Translations under genes and position numbers: made by a program
DNA from: Tolypocladium sp. Sup5 PDA-1
Lineage: Eukaryota > Ascomycota > Sordariomycetes > Hypocreales > Ophiocordycipitaceae
Reading direction: 5' to 3'
Assembly (NCBI GenBank): GCA_000750105.3
Contig: JPHH03000007.1
Span: 620,001 to 684,000, forward strand
DNA length: 64,000 bases
Notes under the pieces: generated by a model
The model's database searches: none
The model's input: the letters and a program-made list of their open reading frames with translations, nothing else
Told to the model about the DNA's origin: nothing
Part shown: piece after piece, positions 34,558 through 45,013 of the stretch
How the letters are laid out: every line of letters starts with the position of its first letter
How positions within the stretch are numbered: the stretch's first letter is position 1

Positions 34558-35233
34558 ACAGTGCCTTGGGGGAGATTACCGCTCGGCTCCAGCCGAGAGG
34601 GAAATAGGGGCGTTTGCGATGCGGCAAGGGGGCAGGCCGGCGCGGGTAGCTTGGTGTAATAGCAATGACTAGGAAGGTAGAAAAAGTGGTGAGAAATGTA
34701 CGATACGAACGTCAAGGTAAGGAATCTTGGGGTCGACACACCATCTACGGCTTCTGGCATGTGTACGAGTAAGACGGGGGGTCCAGGGGTCGGGGGGTCA
34801 CGGAAGCCCTTTTGTTTAAATAGGGGCATCAAGCAATAAAAGTAACAAGTGACTAATGAGTCTTTTTCCACTCTGGCCTCGGACGAGATATTCTTGTTCC
34901 ATAAACAGAAAGAAAGTGCTCTGTAATATCAAACATGAGAGGTTGGAGTTGGAATCCGGGGCAGGGGCCGCAGGCTCACCAGGCCGACCGCGTCTCCACT
35001 TTTTAGCCCGCAGTCCAAGACTCCTTCGTGGCATCTTCACATTATGCTCGTGCGACGTACAAAGTACCTACCCGAATCAAACAACTCGTTTTGCTTCGTG
35101 CTTTCGTGCTGACATTGCGGGGCTGCTTGCTCGGCGCAATGGTTGGATGCAGCACTGGCTCTGCGCATCATTGGCGAGACTGAGCGTCCCCTGATGCTGC
35201 TCCGTCATCGCAACGCGCAGTTGATCACCAACC
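34558..35233. other. Intergenic region between PMT4-like and GT69 genes
   Basis: This holds the PMT 3' UTR and the GT69 promoter; no other feature is supported. Confidence 0.6.
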
Positions 35234-36584
35234 ATGCTCCTCTCCGATGCGAATAGACTCTACCTCCGTCGAATCCTCCGCTGGCGAACCTGGAGAGTGC
35301 TCATCCTGCTCTTCTGCCTCATCAACGTGCTCGACATCCTGCGAGTCCACCACAACCTCGCCCATGGCCACCGCCGCAGCCAGCACGGCGCCGGGCCGTC
35401 GCGCCCCCACGAGCGCGTCTACATCGCGAGCATGCACTTCAACAACGGCGACGTCCTGCGCAACCACTGGAACGACGCCGTGGTGCGCCTGACGGAGGCT
35501 TTTGGGCCCAAGAACGTCTTCGTGAGCATATACGAGAGCGGCAGCTGGGACGACAGCAAGGAGGTGCTGCGCGACCTGGCCGCGGAGCTGGAGCGGCGGG
35601 ACGTGCCGCACCGGGTCGACATCTCGGACGTGACGCACCACGACGAGATGGCGAGGGAGGACAAGGGCGACGGGTGGATCGATACGCCGAGGAACAAGAA
35701 GGAGCTGCGGCGCATACCGTACTTGGCGCGGCTGCGGAACAAGACGATCAAGGACTTGCTGGAGCTCCACGACAAGGGCGTCACGTTTGACAAGGTGCTG
35801 TTCCTCAACGACGTGGTATTCACGGTATGGTCTGCCTTCTATGCGCTTGCCGATGCGCCGATGCTGACCCTGAAGGTAGACCGATGACGTCCTGACTCTG
35901 ATGGACACCAACGGCGGTGACTACGCCGCCGCCTGCTCGCTCGACTTCTCCAAGCCGCCGCTGTACTACGACACGTTTGCGCTGCGAGACATGGAGGGCA
36001 AGAGCACCGCCATTCAGACGTGGCCGTACTTCAAGGCGCGGGCGTCGCGGAACGCTCTGGTGAACAACATGGACGCCGTGCCCGTCACGAGCTGCTGGAA
36101 CGGCATAGGTTCGACGCCCCTGAGCTTGTGGCTTCCCTGATGAAAAAGTCTAACCCTGTCCCCAGTCGTCATGCCCGCAGAGCCCTTCGTCTCCTCGACG
36201 CAGCTCCGCTTCCGCGGCATCCCGGACTCGCTCGCGCTGCACCACCTCGAGGGCTCCGAGTGCTGCCTCATCCACGCCGACAACCCGCTGTCGCAGACGC
36301 TGGGCGTGTACGTCAACCCGCGCGTGCGCGTGGGCTACAACCTGCCCGCGTACGAGGCGACGCACCCGGGCGGCGGCGGCGCATGGGTCTCCACGTGGGA
36401 CATCTTCTGGGGCCTGTGGCTGAACCGGATCAAGCGCTGGACGGTCTTCTCGTTTGAGGGCATTGTGATGCGGCGGCGGGTCGCCCGCTGGGAAAATGAG
36501 CGGCCTGGGAACCACGAGCCGGGCGTGTTTTGCTTGATCAATGAGATGCAGGTTCTCGCGGACAATGGTTGGGCTCATGTATAG
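35234..36584 (+). CDS. GT69-family alpha-1,3-mannosyltransferase (CMT1/CAP59-like)
   Basis: Exons 35234-35824, 35880-36108 and 36166-36584 encode 412 aa; introns are 55 and 57 nt, with CTGACC and CTAACC branch sites. A short basic N-terminus precedes a signal anchor (VLILLFCLINVLDILRV), giving a type II Golgi-type topology. The catalytic region begins VYIASMHFNNGDVLRNHW and contains NVFVSIYESGSWDDSK, the metal-binding-type KVLFLNDVVFT, then TNGGDYAAACSLDF, VTSCWNGIVVM and the C-terminal GYNLPAYEATHPGG. These are hallmarks of the CAP59/Cmt1 family, first described in cryptococcal capsule synthesis and widespread in filamentous fungi as cell-wall mannosyltransferases. Intron 2 uses a GTTCGA donor. 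The acceptor substrate is unknown. Confidence 0.92.
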
Positions 36585-36726
36585 CACTAGATACGGGTTT
36601 AAACGACAAAAGTTGGATTAGATCTATAAGGAGGTAGGCAGCCAAAGATGGCGCAGCCAGCCGGCGCCGGCGTGTAAGTCGTGTAAGTTAACAATACAAC
36701 AAGCTAATAAGATTCACTGGTAACAT

Positions 36727-37899
36727 CTACATGATCTTGACCAGGAGAAAGAAGAGGAGACGGCATGGCGTCTTGGTCCTCAGTCTCCGCAGCCCCCGTA
36801 CTGAACTTGAGCAACTGTCCGGCCTATTCCTCCGAATCTCCTTGGCCAGCGCCCTCCGCCGGTGATCCTCCATCACAAGGTCCGGATTCTCATCGAGCAT
36901 GCGGGTAAAGCTCACCAGCGGCACCGTGTCCCTACGCCGCTTACGGTACCACACGCGCAGCGTCCACTCTGTCTCGTCGGTGGGCTCGGCGGCCATGTCG
37001 AGCACCTCCCAGATGCGCTTGTTCTGCCAGAAGACCTCGGCGATGGCCTGGTACAGCAGGAGGTTGCGGTCGACGGCGTCGCCGCTGACCTGCACCTCGG
37101 CGGCGCCGTCGACGCCGCGGTCGTCAAAGGTCCAGTCCGGGTGGGCGACGGTGCTGTACACCAGGTGCCGGACGACGCTGGGGTTGCGCGCGAGGAAGTC
37201 CTGCACGGCCTCGGGGGTCGCGTCGGGCATGCTGAGGGCGTGGCGGATGTAGCGCAGGCGGCGCTGCCCCTTGGGGCTCCATGCCGTGTAGGGAGGTCGG
37301 TCCTGCTGGGCTTCGGCGGAGGGCAGGGGCTCGAAGAGGCTGAGAATGGAGTCTGCGAGGCTCTTCCCGTGATGGGGCATAGATTCCTGCCCATGGTCAT
37401 CATCATACTCCTCATGGCTATCGCAACAGCTGGGTGTACGTTCCCCGCTTGGAGTGTCAGAGTAACTCCATCGTGACACGAGGGATACTCGCCCTGGTAG
37501 GCCAAACGGATACGGGGACTTGCTCCCATATCTCGATGCTATACTGGCGAGGGTCGGGGTTTGTTGTGTTGAGGACTCAACATCCGGAGAAGTGCTCACA
37601 GGGCTGTCAGGGTCTGAATCATGCTCGTGTGAATGGGTCATGTGAGGAGAGGTGCCATGCCACTCGGCCTGAGCTCTCGGCTCTGGACTGCCAAAGTAGA
37701 GACTGCTCCCTGACACCCCGGTGCCGCGGCGGCGCTCTGGAGTCTCACTTGGCTGTGAAGTGGGCGGTCGAGATGGCGGGCGCTCGCCCCCCGAAAGGGG
37801 CCAGGAGATATGCATGGCAACCTGGGCTGCGATGAGGAGTATACGATAGGCAAGGCGGCTTCCTCCAGAGACTTTTCGGTGGTGAATCACTTCTTTCAT
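36727..37899 (-). CDS. Hypothetical protein, no recognised family
   Basis: A single 390-codon frame starting at the ATG at 37899; the frame continues upstream only with non-ATG codons. Residues 15-35 are mildly hydrophobic (LAYRILLIAAQVAMHISW) but broken by polar residues. Residues 40-185 are Ser/Pro/Asp/Glu-rich and probably disordered. The C-terminal 190 residues look ordered: RRLRYIRHALSMPDATPEAV with QDFLARNPSVVRHLVYS, then EVFWQNKRIWEVLDMA and WTLRVWYRKRRRDTVPLVSF. The end is basic (RGLRRLRTKTPCRLLFFLLVK). The folded block followed by a basic tail argues for a real gene. It converges with the GT69 gene, 142 bp apart. No function is assigned. Confidence 0.6.
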   Translation of the reverse strand: MKEVIHHRKVSGGSRLAYRILLIAAQVAMHISWPLSGGERPPSRPPTSQPSETPERRRGTGVSGSSLYFGSPEPRAQAEWHGTSPHMTHSHEHDSDPDSPVSTSPDVESSTQQTPTLASIASRYGSKSPYPFGLPGRVSLVSRWSYSDTPSGERTPSCCDSHEEYDDDHGQESMPHHGKSLADSILSLFEPLPSAEAQQDRPPYTAWSPKGQRRLRYIRHALSMPDATPEAVQDFLARNPSVVRHLVYSTVAHPDWTFDDRGVDGAAEVQVSGDAVDRNLLLYQAIAEVFWQNKRIWEVLDMAAEPTDETEWTLRVWYRKRRRDTVPLVSFTRMLDENPDLVMEDHRRRALAKEIRRNRPDSCSSSVRGLRRLRTKTPCRLLFFLLVKIM

Positions 37900-40800
37900 G
37901 TCACGATGCACCTGGGGATCCACGGCAATCACCGGGGATGCAAGAGACTCGGATTTATGGCGAGGGATGAGAACCAGGACATTGCCCGGCAGGTGAACAG
38001 GTGCTGCACCAAGCCAGTTGTTCCTCCATATTCATCCTGTAATAGTCTCAGACAGTAACTGTGTAGTAGGAGGTCCTGCTGGCTCGGTGAACAGACCACG
38101 GACTGGCGCGGTGTTGCGTGATGTCCTTTGTTTCCTCGCGGATAGTGCACGGAGGTCATAGGATACACAGATGAAACCCATGTTGGATACGGCGAGCGTA
38201 CTGTCGACGTTGGAGAGCAGGCTCTAGACTGGGCCGTTGGCTGCGTTGGCTGCGTTGGCTGAACCATGTGCGAAGTATGCACTTGCCGGGACGTTGCTCC
38301 AACGGCGCTCACACGCAAAAGGAAAGTTATTCTCGGCTGGCGGAAACGGCCGGTAAGTATCCACAACGGCAAACAACATGAACTCTTTGACAACGTCGTC
38401 AGCTCGGGCCCTCGTTTTTATTCGGGTGCCTTGAAGAAATGGAGATGACATCTGCAACGGAACTTGAAACGGGTCTGGCAACGCGGCCCCGGAGGACGGG
38501 TCCGGTGGAGAGGAACGGCTCCCGCTGAAGGCATTCCAAGCACAAATCGTCACTGCCTGGGGCCGCGAGCCAGTTCCAAATTTCGTTAATTCGGCAGCCT
38601 GAGGGCGACGGCGGATCTGGTTAGGGAGACACGGAGACGGGATTGAATCGTGGGATCGCATCATGACAAAGCCGCAATGGAGCGGCGGGGCCCGTGGCAG
38701 GCAACGGGATAACCAATGGGCCCGCCAATCCCGAATCGTCACCAGTACCTACTGTAGTCCGTATGCGAAATACGGGTGCCTTGGGACAGAAAAAGAAACC
38801 ACGGGACGCCGGTGGCAGGCTGCTCGATTAAACAGCGTGTCATTGGCTGTGCGTCTTGGCCGAGGAGAGGAACGTCTGGAGGCCATACGTGTCCCTGGTC
38901 CGCCGTGACGGTGGAAAGGCAGAGAAGACCCCCAACCACCAATATATCCGAGAGCCAGTGGGAGCCACCCGCGGAAGTCGGATCGAGGCCACGACGTCAC
39001 GGACGAAATAGGAAATCGCCGGGCGACGACGACGGTCAAAAGAGGGTGGGACGACGGCGGCAGGCCAAGGGGCCGAGGGGATCTTTGCAGCCTGGGTGGG
39101 CTCCAGGGTGAGTCAAGTGTCTCTGCCCGTCCGCTCTATGGCCAGCCCTATGCGTGGACATGGGGAGTCGCAGGAGACGTGCATACAGACTCGGGGGACG
39201 AGGAGCTGCGCGAATTCATTGTCTGCCGCTCGACGAAGCGGACGAGGCCAGGGGAGGACGCCGAAGACAATGCAGGACCCGGAGCGGCTAGCGGAGGAGG
39301 GGGGCCAGGTGATGGCCTAACCCCGGTCACGAACGAGGCAATGCACCAACACCAGGAGCGCTGTGCATTGGACCATACCTGTGTCTCCAGGCCAGTCCTG
39401 GAGGGGCTCAGCGCCAGGCGCATCGACGGGCTCAACGCGGGTGCGCCGTCCGCAATCGATGGTTTCGTGGGCGCAACTCTGGCGACGAGCTGTGCTGCAG
39501 TAGCTGCATCGATCGCGCAGTGGCTCAGTTGCGTGGGGCCTCACGGATCGGGGCTGTACAGAGAGCAGACACTGAGCAGACACTGAGCAGACGATGAGCA
39601 GAGGACAGGACGGTGGATGGACGCATGTGAGACTCGAGAGCACAAGGCCAATGCAGGTTGCCCTGAGCACTGTACTCGTATTGAGCGCCCATTCAGGACC
39701 AACAGGACAGCCATTGGGGCAACCGGGGTTCGGACCAACACATCACACCCTCCCCCATCACTCGCGGCTGGAGATGGTGTATGAGGCACTGCGACAGGCT
39801 TACGGCGGCGACAGTGGACGGACAGTCGCACGTCATCCAGCAGCAGAGGAACCATGAACTGACGCGCGTGTCGGCGTCGTACGAGGTACGCAAACACATG
39901 CGAACGTTTGCACCACCGCGAAAGCTGGAGGCCCTTTTGTGACTTGTCTCGCGCCATCGACGTCGGTGACGGTGCGGAATTCGGCTGCCTTCTGGGCCAT
40001 GCCTGTCGTCGTCCCTTGGTTTGTCATGGGTGTTGAGAGTGAGAGCGCCGGAGCGGAGGGACGGCCAGGGGAACGGCGGACCCAACGGGCGGAACTGACG
40101 GGACCTTAGGTGGGCTTGTCGCTGCGAGTAGCAGAGGTACTTGTTGCCCTATCTGCCACCCGACGCGGCGGCAGCAACGGTGGGGGGGCGATGAGGCTCT
40201 ACGCAGAATCAGCGACGCCTCTGTGCGCGCTACACAGGGCAGATGGGCGGTCTGGCAGTCGAGGTTAGAGTTCGGCCTGGCAGCCAGGGTCCCATTGTTA
40301 GTGCCGCATATCTCCCCACCAACAGCCACTAACACACGCGACGCGCCGGCAGGGATCATCCTCCTCCGCACAGCCCACGCCTCAGCTTTCGGGGAGCGCT
40401 AGTCCCGATCAGTACGGGTTCCAGGCAGCAGCCTCGAGTTAGTTGGCCCGTGCTGGGCTGGTCTCGCCCACCCAAGTGTGTTCCCTCTCCCGACTTCTAC
40501 ATCGCCAAACCGCCTCGCCTCACTCATCCTCTCCCATTCTCTCTTCCATTTCCCTCCATCTCTCGCGCTTCGCGACCTGTGACTCTCCGGCCAACGCCCG
40601 CCGTCGTCCAGTGTCCATCTTTGCGTTCGCAGCTGCTCTCGAGCATTTCGTTTACCGCTTTTTGCGGGGCCTGTTCCCCCCCGTGGGTGCATTCAGTCTC
40701 GTCTCTCGTCTCCGTCCTTGCCGGGGTCAGCACCTGCTCCGCCTCTCCCTCATATATCCGTTTTACGCCCCGGCTCCTCTGCCTCTCGCCGGCGCCTCTC

Positions 40801-41303
40801 TTCCCCTCGGGCTCTCTCATCAACCATCATCAATCACCACCATCAATCACCTTGGCATTGTTACCGAGTCTCCCGCTTCATCGCGTCCTCGGCAGAACGC
40901 GCTACGGTTCCGGTTGCTGCGGCACTCTTCTCTCGTCTTGCATCGTCGTTTGAAGGCGTGAGAGAAGTCAGCCGTCGCCGTCGGACACGCCATTCTGGTA
41001 AGGACCCTTTTCCTCCGTCACACCTGGTCACTACTCTGTCCTTTCCTGCTGGTCCCCACCGGCGAGCCTTTCTCGTCACCCAAGCACCGCACCTATTTCT
41101 GTCAACCCGGTTGTCAATCTCGATTGAGCCTCACCGTCCTTGGGATCGAGCACCAGTCCTATCCGTGACTCACACCCCACGCCCTTGCTCCAAGGCGGCA
41201 CGCAAACAAGCTAACACGTCTTTGTTTCCGTCGCAGCTTCAAAAGGACACCCGTGGCCATATATCCTTCTTCTCACCCCACCCCCCGTCCAGGAGCCGCC
41301 ATC
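37900..41303. other. Long intergenic/promoter region upstream of C2H2 regulator
   Basis: 3.4 kb between divergent starts. It contains a 9-mer GTTGGCTGC repeat (38236-38260), a GTAGTCCGTA motif (38754-38763), an 11-bp repeat (39563-39603) and, from about 40440, a pyrimidine-rich leader. A possible 5' UTR intron runs from the GTAAGG donor at 40998 to the CGCAG acceptor at 41236. No protein gene is supported. Confidence 0.55.
39563..39603. repeat. 11-bp tandem repeat (GAGCAGACACT), about 3.7 copies
   Basis: Two perfect GAGCAGACACT units are followed by GAGCAGACGAT and a partial unit, about 1.7 kb upstream of the C2H2 regulator start. Confidence 0.85.
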
Positions 41304-43658
41304 ATGTCCTCCGCCAACCCTCGCCGCAGGACTCCGGCAGTGACTCGTCCGGGAAGCGACAACGAGGGCCGCCTGTCCCTTAAAACCGGCATGACCCTCC
41401 GCAAGGGTGCTACCTTCCACTCTCCCACTTCTCCTGTCTCCCAATCTGAAGATGACGCCTTCCCCCCTCCACAACTCTTTCGGTCTCAGACCCATCTGAA
41501 CGATGTCGTCGATGCCAACCAGCGCCGCGCTGCCTTGACCCTCGACTACGTCGATAAGACTCTGTCTCCCAAGAACAACCCGGTTCTCAAACGCAGGAAC
41601 TCAAACAGCCAGTCGCTACGGGACACCAGCCTTCCTGTCCCCCGCGGCTTCCTTAACGCCCCCATCGTCGACCCTGCCATGGCCACGTCCGAGCCTGAGC
41701 GTCGCGTCTTGCGCCCCCGCTCCGTTCTTGGTCGATCCAAGCAGCGGGACGACGCTGACAGTGGACTCGGTACCTCTGTTGGTTCGACCAACGACAAGTG
41801 TGTCGCGGCTGGGAAGGGTGCCAAGTCGCAGGCGTCGGCACCGGCCCTCACCAGATCCGCTGCGCCTAGCACCAAGGAATGGGTGCCTGGCCTCGGGCAG
41901 AAGGCCTTCAACAACATCACTGGGCGCACCCTCGCTCCCCTTCTGGCGAAGTCGAACCTACGGGACTTCCATCCCATCGTGAAGGACATCCCCTACCTCA
42001 TGAGGACAAAGAAGATCATTTCCCTGCGAGATGTCGAGAAGACTCTCATTTTTATGGCTCCTGTAAGTCAACTCTTAACTGATACCGGTGTTTGGGGAGA
42101 TACTTATCGGACGTTACTCGCAAAGAATCTCGCCAAGACTGTCGAGCTGTACCTCAGCTTCTGCATCGAGTCAATCCACTGCATTCAGGCAACCTACGAG
42201 CTACTTTCGGATCGCGAGCAAACCCGACCTGGCGACCGACCTTACACTAACGGCTACTTCATCGATCTGACGGAACAGATCCTTGCGTACGGCAAACAGC
42301 TCCACGCCAGCAAGACCGGTGCCCCCGAGGACAAGGATATTGACCAGTATGTGCCGCGTTTCGTGCCGCTCGTCCACGCCACTAACAACCCACAAAGGAC
42401 TGATGAGATCAAGCTTCTCGGCGGTGTTGCTGAGAATGGTCGGCCCGCCGAGCTTGTTCGCGTCAAGAAGGACGGCACCGCCATTTCCATGGCCACCGGA
42501 AAGCCCGTCGACATGGACGACATGCCCGCCAAGATGAAGCGCTCCCTGAGCGAGCAGCGTGACAACGACGAAGAGATCATGCGGTCGATGGCTCGCCGCA
42601 AGAAGAACGCGAGCCCCGAGGAGTTGGCACCCAAGAAGTGCCGCGAGCCGGGATGCAACAAGGAGTTCAAGCGCCCGTGCGACCTCACCAAGCACGAGAA
42701 GACGCACTCTCGACCTTGGAAGTGCCCGGTCCCGACCTGCAGGTACCACGAGTTTGGCTGGCCCACGGAGAAGGAGATGGACCGTCATGTGAATGACAAG
42801 CACTCCGACGCCCCCGCCATGTACGAGTGCGGCTACCCGCCTTGCCCGTACAAGTCCAAGCGCGAGTCCAACTGCAAGCAGCACATGGAGAAGGCTCACG
42901 GCTGGGAGTACATTCGCACCAAGACCAACGGCAAGAAGGTCCACGAAAATTCCAGCAGCTCCGTGCAGCAGACGCCGCCCCTCGGCAGCATGTCTACTCC
43001 TTCTACCACCCCTGCCTATAGCGTACCCACTCCACCTCAGGACCGAGAGACCATGGCCAACGACTTCCCGCGTTACGAGACTGAATCGGACTGGCTCGCC
43101 ACGTACGGATTCCAGCCAGATTCCATAGATGCCATGGACCTTATCCTGGAGAACCCATCCCCGGCTTCGGCCGCTTCCCACGACAGCTATCCTCCGGGTC
43201 CTCCCTACCAGAACGGCTCCACGTTCCTCATGAACCCCGATGAGGACATTTATGCCGCGCAGGTCCAGGTTCCGGTTCCTCACGGACTGAACCTGGGCCA
43301 TTTCTACGGCAAGTCGCTGCCTCAGCAGATGCCGATTTATTCCCATCCACCCTGCCCGGCTCCCCAACCCCAGCTCGAGGCCGCACCGCATTTCTCTCCA
43401 GCCGGACAGGGGAATGCCATGCTCTACACACCCAACTCGCTTCGGGAGGTTGACGAGGGCTTCGATGAGTCCTTTGGTGCCGATGGTGTCGACTTCGAGC
43501 TGTACCCCGCCAACCTCAACAAGGGCAATGACTACCAGCCCCCCTTTGGCGAGGTTCCCAGCGCAAACCTCGGCTTCTCTCAGACCTCTCAGCCAGACAT
43601 GTTTCAGCAGCTGGATTGGTCTATCCCTCTCGGCCCCTACCAAAACTTCCAGGAGTAG
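41304..43658 (+). CDS. C2H2 zinc-finger transcription regulator
   Basis: The frame is open without interruption, but two stop-free introns are probable, giving exons 41304-42062, 42126-42346 and 42398-43658 (746 aa); unspliced it would be 784 aa. The second (51 nt) has GTATGT, CACTAAC and CAAAG; the first (63 nt) has GTAAGT and CAAAG. Residues 1-190 are basic, Ser/Pro-rich and disordered. A conserved helical block (RDFHPIVKDIPYLM, DVEKTLIFMAP, YLSFCIESIHCIQATYELLS) follows. Three zinc fingers then occupy about residues 405-500: CREPGCNKEFKRPCDLTKH, CPVPTCRYHEFGW and CGYPPCPYKSKRESNCKQH. The C-terminal 250 residues are Pro/Gln/Asp-rich, suggesting an activation region. It appears to be a Pezizomycotina regulator; the target genes are unknown. 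Confidence 0.88.
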   Translation: MSSANPRRRTPAVTRPGSDNEGRLSLKTGMTLRKGATFHSPTSPVSQSEDDAFPPPQLFRSQTHLNDVVDANQRRAALTLDYVDKTLSPKNNPVLKRRNSNSQSLRDTSLPVPRGFLNAPIVDPAMATSEPERRVLRPRSVLGRSKQRDDADSGLGTSVGSTNDKCVAAGKGAKSQASAPALTRSAAPSTKEWVPGLGQKAFNNITGRTLAPLLAKSNLRDFHPIVKDIPYLMRTKKIISLRDVEKTLIFMAPVSQLLTDTGVWGDTYRTLLAKNLAKTVELYLSFCIESIHCIQATYELLSDREQTRPGDRPYTNGYFIDLTEQILAYGKQLHASKTGAPEDKDIDQYVPRFVPLVHATNNPQRTDEIKLLGGVAENGRPAELVRVKKDGTAISMATGKPVDMDDMPAKMKRSLSEQRDNDEEIMRSMARRKKNASPEELAPKKCREPGCNKEFKRPCDLTKHEKTHSRPWKCPVPTCRYHEFGWPTEKEMDRHVNDKHSDAPAMYECGYPPCPYKSKRESNCKQHMEKAHGWEYIRTKTNGKKVHENSSSSVQQTPPLGSMSTPSTTPAYSVPTPPQDRETMANDFPRYETESDWLATYGFQPDSIDAMDLILENPSPASAASHDSYPPGPPYQNGSTFLMNPDEDIYAAQVQVPVPHGLNLGHFYGKSLPQQMPIYSHPPCPAPQPQLEAAPHFSPAGQGNAMLYTPNSLREVDEGFDESFGADGVDFELYPANLNKGNDYQPPFGEVPSANLGFSQTSQPDMFQQLDWSIPLGPYQNFQE

Positions 43659-44728
43659 GTCACTGGCGGAGGACAGGTAGGGCGACTTGGCCAACCTACC
43701 GCGGAACACGAACAAGACTGCAGTTGTTGCAACAACTGGTCAGTACTTGATTTACGACTCATGAAGAGGATTTTCGACGCACAGAACGCAAGGGAAATTT
43801 CTCGTGTACTAAAGATGATTGTTGTATCTTTGCTTTTGTTGCTTCTCGTGCCGTTTACTCGGGACGATTTGCAGACGATGAATTATTGGGCAACCGGATG
43901 AGGTCAATGCGGCGATGGTTTTTATTTGGATATGGACCTGAGATGGTTCGGACGGTATTATTGAGCTTTTATGGGATGGATTTTGCGCGATTGAGTTCGC
44001 CTCTCTCTTCCAGTCAAATACGGAATAGAAGATTGTCCACCTAGCAATGTGCGCGCGTGTGCGCAGCTTGGTCCCGGTGACATATAGTTGCCTGGGTGGT
44101 GAGTGATGGTGGTGCTGGCTGGCGGCTTGAGCCAGTCCTAATAGTGGAGGCATAGTCCATAGTCTAGATAGCATAGTTGAACGACAGATGTCGATCAGGA
44201 GCTCCAGGCCGGCCCGTTTTCGTTTTGAGTCACCGCGGCGAACAGGAGTTCGGTGAGCCGTGTTTTGTCGCCGAGGCTGGGATATATACATATGCGGGAC
44301 AAGCTACCCTACACCACGTGAGACAATTGTAACCAAGTCCCGGCGCGCACCTGTGGCTCCGATATTATTTGATGAATTGTTTTGGCCAACAACCGTTGGT
44401 ATTTATTCGTCCCGCTGCATATCGGATCTATGTTTAGCACATGTGCCTGAGTTTGTGTGTTGTCATGGGGCTGACCATGATGCTTGAAACCGTCGCGGAC
44501 AGCTTCACGCGAGCAAGTGTTCAAGCACAAGAACCAATGGCAAGTAACTTGGGCAAGCAAAAGTAAACAAAAAGAGGAGCCCATGTGTAGCAGCGATCTA
44601 AAACCACACAGACTACCTACATATTTTGGCATGCTCGATGCAAGACGGCACGTTGACCGTCTCTAAGCAAAAACAGCGGAAAAAATACAAAAAGAGAAAT
44701 CTCGTTCTTCAACGGGATCTATGGTTTC
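43659..44728. other. Intergenic region between C2H2 gene and tRNA pair
   Basis: AT-richer than its surroundings. It holds the C2H2 3' UTR and the 3' flank of the first tRNA. No supported gene. Confidence 0.6.
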
Positions 44729-44811
44729 TCCGGTACAGGGAATCGAACCCTGGGCTGCTCGGAACCACTCGAGATGAGAGCGAGCGATGTTAGCCACTAC
44801 ACCATACCGGA
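44729..44811 (-). tRNA. tRNA-Glu (anticodon CTC) with 12-nt intron
   Basis: Read on the minus strand it starts TCCGGTATGGTGTAGTGGCTA (A box inside) and ends CCCTGTACCGGA, with B box GGTTCGATTCC. The anticodon stem GCTCG/CGAGC encloses loop CTCTCAC, giving anticodon CTC for glutamate GAG codons. Between loop positions 37 and 38 there is a 12-nt intron, TCTCGAGTGGTT (44763-44774), at the canonical nuclear tRNA intron site. The mature 71 nt are identical to the neighbouring intronless copy. No T-run follows closely; the first T5 is about 35-40 nt beyond the 3' end. Confidence 0.96.
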
Positions 44812-44931
44812 ATCTAAGCCATCTGTTGGATGGATTGTGGGATGGGGACGAACTGAATCGGTTGATATCTCTTCAAGTGGAGATGGGAGATGGAGGGCAA
44901 AAAATTTGATTGATTCATGGTGAAAAAGGGC

Positions 44932-44942
44932 AAAAAGAAAAC
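44932..44942 (-). terminator. RNA polymerase III T-run terminator of intronless tRNA-Glu
   Basis: Immediately downstream of the tRNA 3' end on the minus strand the sequence runs GTTTTCTTTTT, giving T4 and T5 tracts. Confidence 0.75.
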
Positions 44943-45013
44943 TCCGGTACAGGGAATCGAACCCTGGGCTGCTCGGTGAGAGCGAGCGATGTTAGCCACT
45001 ACACCATACCGGA
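44943..45013 (-). tRNA. tRNA-Glu (anticodon CTC), intronless
   Basis: A 71-nt gene identical to the mature form of the copy 131 nt away, with a 7-bp acceptor stem (TCCGGTA/TACCGGA), the same A and B boxes and anticodon loop CTCTCAC. It is directly followed on the minus strand by TTTC and TTTTT, a good RNA polymerase III terminator. Confidence 0.97.

Noticed and set aside
39179..39586. 135-codon plus-strand frame upstream of the C2H2 gene
   Set aside because: Starts at GTG rather than ATG, runs through a tandem repeat and has no recognisable domain.
42201..43715. 504-codon minus-strand frame across the C2H2 regulator
   Set aside because: Antisense to unmistakable zinc fingers; Leu/Gly/Arg/His-rich shadow.
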